This document shows positions 58,411-64,000 of a DNA stretch of 64,000 nt, one piece after another. A program made the translations under genes and the position numbers. Origin of the DNA: Lepidonotus clava (Eukaryota > Annelida > Polychaeta > Phyllodocida > Polynoidae); contig OW387147.1 in the NCBI GenBank assembly GCA_936440205.1, forward strand, positions 21,601,629 through 21,665,628. The letters run 5' to 3'. The notes under the pieces are model-generated. The model searched no databases. It was not told where the DNA came from and saw nothing but the letters and a program-made list of their open reading frames with translations. The stretch's first letter is position 1. Every line of letters starts with the position of its first letter.

Positions 58411-60250
58411 AATAAAAATAAAGTCACCATGCTGAATAACATGTCTTTTGACCTTGTCTAAAACTTGAGTGGGGGGGGGGGGGAAGAAATTTTGTAAAGA
58501 TTGAAAATTGCGTTTTTGGACACTTTGCATATCATAAAAATAAGGTTGCCATGCTAACTTACATGTCTGATGACCTTGTCTTAAACTTGGAAGTAAAAGG
58601 AAATTTCATGAAAATAAAAAATTTTGCAGTTGTTTTGATGCACTTGGCGCATCATAAAAACATGGTCACCATGCTGATAAACATGTCTGAAATCCTTGTT
58701 TGCAACTTAGAAGTGAAAAGAAATTTCCTGAAAATTGAAAATTTTGAAGTCGTTTTTATGCACTTGGTGCATCTTAAGAATATGGCTGCCATGCTGATAA
58801 ACATGCCTGATGACCTTGTCTAAAACTTGGAATGAAAAGAAGTTTACTAAAAAATCTAAAATTTTGAAGTCATTTTTGGGCACTTGGTGCATCATAAAAA
58901 ACATGGCCGCCATGGTGACAAACATGTCTGATGACCTTATCTAAAACTTGGAAGTAAAAAGAAATTTTCTGAAAATCAAAAAAACTTTAAGTCGTTTTTA
59001 TGCACTTGGCACATCATAAAAACATGGTCGCTATGCTGATGAACATGTCTGATTACCTTGTCTAAAACTAAGTAATAAAAAGAAATTTCCTGAAAATTGA
59101 AAATTTTGAAGTCATCTGTATGCACTTGGCGCATCATAAAAACATGGCCGCCATGCTGATAAACATGTCTGATGACCTTGTCTAAAACTTCATATGAAAA
59201 TAAATTTCCTTGAAAATAAAAATTTTGAAGTCATTTTTGGGCACTTGGCGCATCATAAAAATATGGCTGCCATGCTGATGTCTAAAACTTGTCTTTAACT
59301 TGGAAGTAAAAAGAAAATTCACGAAAATCAAAAATACTAAAGTCGTTTCTACGCACTTGGCGCATCATAAAAAAATGGCTGCCATGCTAAAAAAAACATG
59401 TCGGATAACCTTGTCTAAAACTTGTGTAAAACTTGGAAGTAAAAAGAAATTTCACGAAAATAAAAAAATTTGGAAGTTGTTTTTGTGCACTTGACGCGTC
59501 ATAAAAACATGGCTGCCATGCTGAAAAAACATGTCTGATGACCTTGTCTAAAACTTGTCTTAAACTTGGAAGTAAAAAGAAATTTCATGAAAAAATTTGA
59601 AGTTGTTTTTTCGCACTTGACGCGTCATAAAAACATGGCTGCCATGCTGAAAAAACATGTCTGATGACCTTGTCTAAAACTTGTCTTAAACTTGGAAGTA
59701 AAAAGAAATTTCATGAAAAAATTTGAAGTTGTTTTTTTGCACTTGGCGCATCATAAAAACATGGCCGCCATGCTGTAAAAACATGTTTGATGACCTTGTC
59801 TAAAACTTGTCTTTAACTTGGAAGTAAAAAGAAATTTCATGAAAACAAAAATGTTTGAAGTTGTTTTTGAGCACTTGGCACATCATAAAAACATGGCCGC
59901 CATGCTGACAAACATGTCTGATGACCTTGTCTAAAACTTGGAAGTGATAAGAAAAGTCCTGAAAATGAAAAATGCTTAAGGTGTTTTTGCGCACTTGGCG
60001 TATCATAAAAACATGGCCGCCACGCTGACAAACATATCTGATGACCTTGTCTAAAAGTTAGAAGTGAAAAAAAAATTCTTGGAAATTTAAAATTTTGAAG
60101 TCATTTTTGGGCACTTTGCATATCATAAAAACATGACCGCCATGCTGACAAACATGTCTGATGAACTTCTGTAAATGTTGGAATTGAGAAAAAATGTTAT
60201 ACAAATTTGAAATTGTGAACTTGTTTTTTTCTCATTTGGCACACCATAAC
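58411..60250. repeat. 120-bp satellite array, about 15 units
   Basis: The word ATCATAAAAA recurs at 58411 (as a variant), 58531, 58651, 58771, 58891, 59013, 59133 and on to about 60243. Spacing is 119-122 bp in most units and 125-135 bp in a middle block (59364-59882), where AAAACTTGTCT is duplicated inside the unit. Most units carry ACATGGCCGCCATGCTGA, then ATGTCTGATGACCTTGTCTA and AAACTTGGAAGTAAAAAG. Units are diverged, so this is not a freshly expanded array. Since 120 is divisible by three, frames stay open by repetition only. Confidence 0.95.
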
Positions 60251-60261
60251 AACAGAATGTA

Positions 60262-60494
60262 AGGACTTGACACTTCTGTTCCAGTCTGACCCACAGCTAA
60301 TAACATGAGAGGCAATTGACTTTCACCTGGGTTCCACTCTACCCACTACAGTTGCCCAAAACTCAAAGTTGTTTACTTCACACTTCTGTTCCAGTCGGTT
60401 CCGGTCTGCCGCACAGCTAATAACATGAGAGGCAATTGACTTTCACCTGGGCTCCACTCTCCCACTAGAGTTGCCCAAAACTCAAAGTTGTTTA
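60262..60494. repeat. Tandem duplication, about 115 bp
   Basis: Copies at 60262-60375 and 60376-60494 share CACTTCTGTTCCAGTC, AGCTAATAACATGAGAGGCA and GTTGCCCAAAACTCAAAGTT. The second copy has about 10 extra bases (TCGGTTCCGG region). It adjoins the satellite but is unrelated to it. Confidence 0.9.
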
Positions 60495-63335
60495 TTATTG
60501 TTTTAACTATCCTGAAACTTGTAAATTTTGATCAATTAACATGAAAACAAGCAAAATACATATAAACTTATAAGAGAATTATGTAAAATACATTTAAGGT
60601 ATTTTTTTAAAGAATTGTAACAACACAAAAACCATTCTAAGGTAAAAATTGTCAAAGGCCATAGGACACATCTACACGTAACTAAATGTACCTAAAATCT
60701 CCCCTCACAAGAAAACCCATGCATCCACTCTCCAAGCATAGGACAGGAACCAGGAGATTAAATGTGTGATAATAGGGTGAACTGGCTCTTTCACTTAGTC
60801 AAAGAACAAGAAGCACGAGCCCGGCCATCTAATAGCCTAGCTACCCAATCGGCGATCCCTGTACTCAATTTTTTGTCATAATTTTAAATCAAAACAAAAT
60901 TTTGATTTTTTTTCCTGGGCAAACCAATTCATTTAGAACTCAATATTATAGGCCTTTGACTTAATAGAAAATCTTGTACCACAGAATCTAATGTGTTTGA
61001 CTGGAATTGCTTGGCCAGGTAGCTAAAATATTAAATATTATTAATTTTTGGTAATATAATTGAATTTAAAATAGTTTTGACTCATTTAAGTGGGGGGGTG
61101 CAAAATTTAGTTTAAACAAAAGAACTTATGAAAAAGTAGAAACAAACCAACAAATTTCACATATCAAAACCATGCAAAGTAGTTAGATAAGTAAATGGTA
61201 TTGGCTGATTTGGTTGTCTAAACTAAGTTATTTTCAGTATACATGTTTACCAAATGACCATTCACTAGGATGATTGTTTGTATAAGATAAACAGTGTAAA
61301 CATCAGTAAAACACCCATTCCCCAAGGGCAACATGTGCCAGATCAATTGCCCCCAAGGGCATCATGTGCTAGATCAATTAACACACATGCCTTCCTAATT
61401 GTTGATAAACAGTCTGGGCCTTTGATCTACTGAAACCTGGAAATGCTAACATAAAAGCAGCAAGAACATTTAAATTCACTAACAAAAAAGGCTCATTTAT
61501 CATGCTTTGAGAAAATAGTTCGTTTCAGTATGCCCAAGTTCAAACGTTGAAGTGTTTTCCAATAGTGCTTTTATGTTTTCAATAAAATTGTACAGTAAAC
61601 TTTACCTCCGAATTTGGTGACAAAATGACATTACAGACCACCAATACTATAGGAAAACCACTGTCCAAAAAGGTCTGTGTGACATCACAACTGATGCAAG
61701 TGACTTAAGGCCCAGTAATAGGCTCCCGGAGGATTGCCTATTAAAAAGCCATCCTATACTTCGCCTATCAAACTTTATACCATTGGTGAAACCTAATACA
61801 ACGCGAAGAATAATGCTGGCATTACTGAGAAAAGTGGAACGAAAAATTGGTCACAAAATTGTAACAACTTTTCTGATCCCCATTGAAATGCCTTGACTCA
61901 ACCTGGTCAAGAAAGAGTGTAGAGAAGGTCGGCAGCCTAAGGCCCGCCTCCCAACAAGGATATCATTGTCATACTACACACTTCCACGCCCCTTATTGCA
62001 CCCACTCTGCAGATTGAATTGAAGCATTGACCATCATGTATGATAGGGAATATTTTCTTTTTCTAAGTAATAGATACACTTTCTGCGAAGTTAATTATAA
62101 AAAAAACACAATGAGAAAAAACTTTTGTTACAACATGAAGTTCTCGATGTCAAGACCAAAAAGACCCTAGAAGATTGACCAAAATGTCAGCTTGGACAAC
62201 CACATTGCTTCCTAACCTTCCAATCTTCCTCTCTCAGTATACCCTTAAATCAGAAAGTTGGGCGTGTGTCGTGACTACCCGCCAGGTATTAGGATCCTGT
62301 CTGTGGAGGGCATGGCCTGCTTTCGGCATCCATTCAGCCATCCGCCCACCACCATGGGGGCTTACAAAACGATGTCAAGGCAGGACATGCAACCAAGTGA
62401 CAGAGTCCAGACCCTCCAACATATTTCTGCCAGATTCACTTTACTGGAATTTCTCTCTCTTTCAGTGCATTATAACGTTATATTAGCTTCATGTTTCGGA
62501 TCGGATCTTTAAAAGGAGTACTAGTTTTAGAGACATGCAAGAGGCGCTCAAAGAAAAACAGAGCAGTTCTTTTCCAAGTTTTGTCGTTGAAAATGGTGAC
62601 TGAATATGGCAGTTCAGGTTTGGTTACTGCCGTTAAACACGTTAGCTATTTGCCAAGAAGATCTATACCTTTTTTGTCTTTAAGTGTCTAGCTGCTACTA
62701 GTCTAACATAAGTTGTAACCAGTATCATGATCTTTCCAACAAAACAAATACCGATTTAATCCATTAAACGTAGTTTCATGCTCACTGATGTTTTTGCATA
62801 AAACAAGCTGTTTGCCTTTGAATTGCGACATAAGGGCAAGAAAATCAAACATCTATAATGATTATCATTGATCGGTTCTACGAGTCTACATGTTTTCACA
62901 AAGATGACCTGCCCCGTCTGACAAGCAATCCTTGATAAATGGCCCAAAAGGTGACATCTGTATAACCCAGTTTTGTTGAGCTATTAAGCAGTAATTGCCA
63001 CTATTAAGGACCATTCGAATTGTTCTTATCGACATAAAGAGGGTCTTTGTGCAAGGATAGTCTGTCTTACTACGAGAGTTGATTGTATTTAGATCCTTCG
63101 TACCTGATCCGTCTTGTCAGGTAAGAATATATTGTCTTAACTTATAGTCAGCACAATTACGTGTTACCTGTCTTTGACCCGTTAACATCTTTGTATGTAG
63201 GCTAGCCAGTTTATCAAATTAGTCAAATATCAAATGTGGAAATCTTTTGCATCAAGATAATTGTCCGCCAAAAGTGAGAATGGCTAAAAATGTAATATCA
63301 CAAAAAACAAACAATTGTCCTCTTCTTTGTATTAC
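60495..63335. other. Nothing recognisable
   Basis: AT-rich DNA. A donor-like CTTGTCAG/GTAAGAAT lies near 63112-63126 on the plus strand with only short frames before it. Confidence 0.5.
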
Positions 63336-63411
63336 CTGCACCACACATAAGATTTCTTGAGTTGACTGCCACAAGAAGACGATAACAATAACAGACACTG
63401 GGCCTGGGTGG
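63336..63411 (-). CDS. Candidate 76-bp exon, product unknown
   Basis: On the minus strand a strong acceptor (ctcctgttaccctcag) and a good donor (GTGCAG/GTAATA) bound 76 bases. All three frames are open, so the reading frame is undecided. One reads a hydrophobic PVSVIVIVFLWQS. It may be coding or a non-coding exon, and no family is recognised. Confidence 0.28.
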
Positions 63412-64000
63412 CTGAGGGTAACAGGAGGAATATGCAATCAAGATGGATCCAATAACTATTGGGCAAGCGCCCGGGCAGTCCTTTCTTGTCATTTTATCTC
63501 ACAGGTTGATGTCTGCACAATCAGGATTTTTTGGGACAAAAACAGAAAACCAGAAACGGCCTTGTGATGGTTCACGAAGGCTGGTCAGATGGTCAGGTTT
63601 TTTTTTCTTAGCTTGCCTTTCAAAGGTCAGTCAACAGGTTTTGGAATACAGCCTTCTTTTGTTTGATAGTCCAAGAAGTTGGTATCTTTGATAATATTCA
63701 TTTTTGTAAGGGAATTGACACTCTTTGAGGGAGACGTTTTAATGCACATTTTAGGAGCGCATATTTGGTTGCATCTTTCATAAAATGATGCACTCAGCGT
63801 GGACCTTAATTTAGAACAATACGGACTTTTTTATTGTTCAATTCATACATTTACAGCAGCATCACATTCTGCATCTATTTACATGTCTTAAATCTAGATA
63901 TTATAGAATAAGTGCAGACTACAGTATTGTAACCATGGAAAGCGTTTCTCAGAATCATTATGTTGGTGGTCAGATATCACTATCGGCTCATCCTGCTCAT
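63412..64000. other. Nothing recognisable
   Basis: No gene, repeat or clear regulatory combination seen to the window end. Confidence 0.5.

Noticed and set aside
58550-58580. Hammerhead ribozyme in the satellite, from CTGATGA
   Set aside because: The following bases cannot form stem II and the GAAAC core is absent.
58551-60031. ORFs of 64-90 codons on both strands
   Set aside because: They are read through 120-bp satellite units, whose length is divisible by three.

Overview
This window looks like non-coding DNA of an animal genome, most probably an invertebrate deuterostome (hemichordate, echinoderm or cephalochordate type). The grounds are interrupted genes with GT-AG introns, many short inverted-repeat transposons, micro- and minisatellites, and an 18-fold excess of the palindrome TAGGCCTA, a word I associate from memory with such genomes. 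The exact taxon is not established. There is no prokaryotic gene structure. No open reading frame exceeds about 160 codons, and the longer ones lie in repeats or GC-rich low-complexity DNA.

Genes. The one confidently recognised coding sequence is an 88-bp minus-strand exon at 12943-13030, from a DPY19-like tryptophan C-mannosyltransferase (DPY19L1/2 type). No neighbouring exon was recognised, so the introns on both sides appear long and much of the left part of the window is probably intronic. Weaker calls are: a plus-strand two-exon gene for an 82-residue protein (50627-51582, with AATAAA at 51757); a minus-strand exon with an FGF-like beta-trefoil pattern (25830-25982); a short-intron two-exon candidate (19901-20151); a broken plus-strand copy of what may be a PUS3 N-terminus (about 27982-28245); and a minus-strand exon of unknown product (63336-63411).

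Mobile elements and repeats. I see five families of non-autonomous inverted-repeat elements. The best sampled has TTA target duplications, four copies and a palindromic AATCGGCCGATT core (8827, 11818, 14816, 50116). The others are at 68-240, 7289-7523 with 30845-31126, 14425-14748 with relics, and 26096-26245. Tandem repeats include a 120-bp satellite of about 15 units (58411-60250), a 21-bp minisatellite (28779-29135), a 41-bp minisatellite (17326-17512), a decayed array of GC-rich units (30110-31345) and a 503-bp duplication (47436-48440).

Regulatory layout. Several GC-rich islands have promoter-like combinations of sites: ZNF143, CRE, ETS and YY1 at 41097-41215; NRF1 and CCAAT at 45809-45935; NRF1 near 9713 and 38811; CRE and E-boxes at 52122-52307. 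RFX X-boxes recur. The most striking unexplained signal is the 9-mer GAGCTGCTC/GAGCAGCTC: 16 exact scattered copies where about 0.5 are expected, mostly in the same islands as an enriched CCTCCAG/CTGGAGG word, and also the core of the 21-bp minisatellite. I saw no CRISPR array, rRNA, tRNA or known miRNA.
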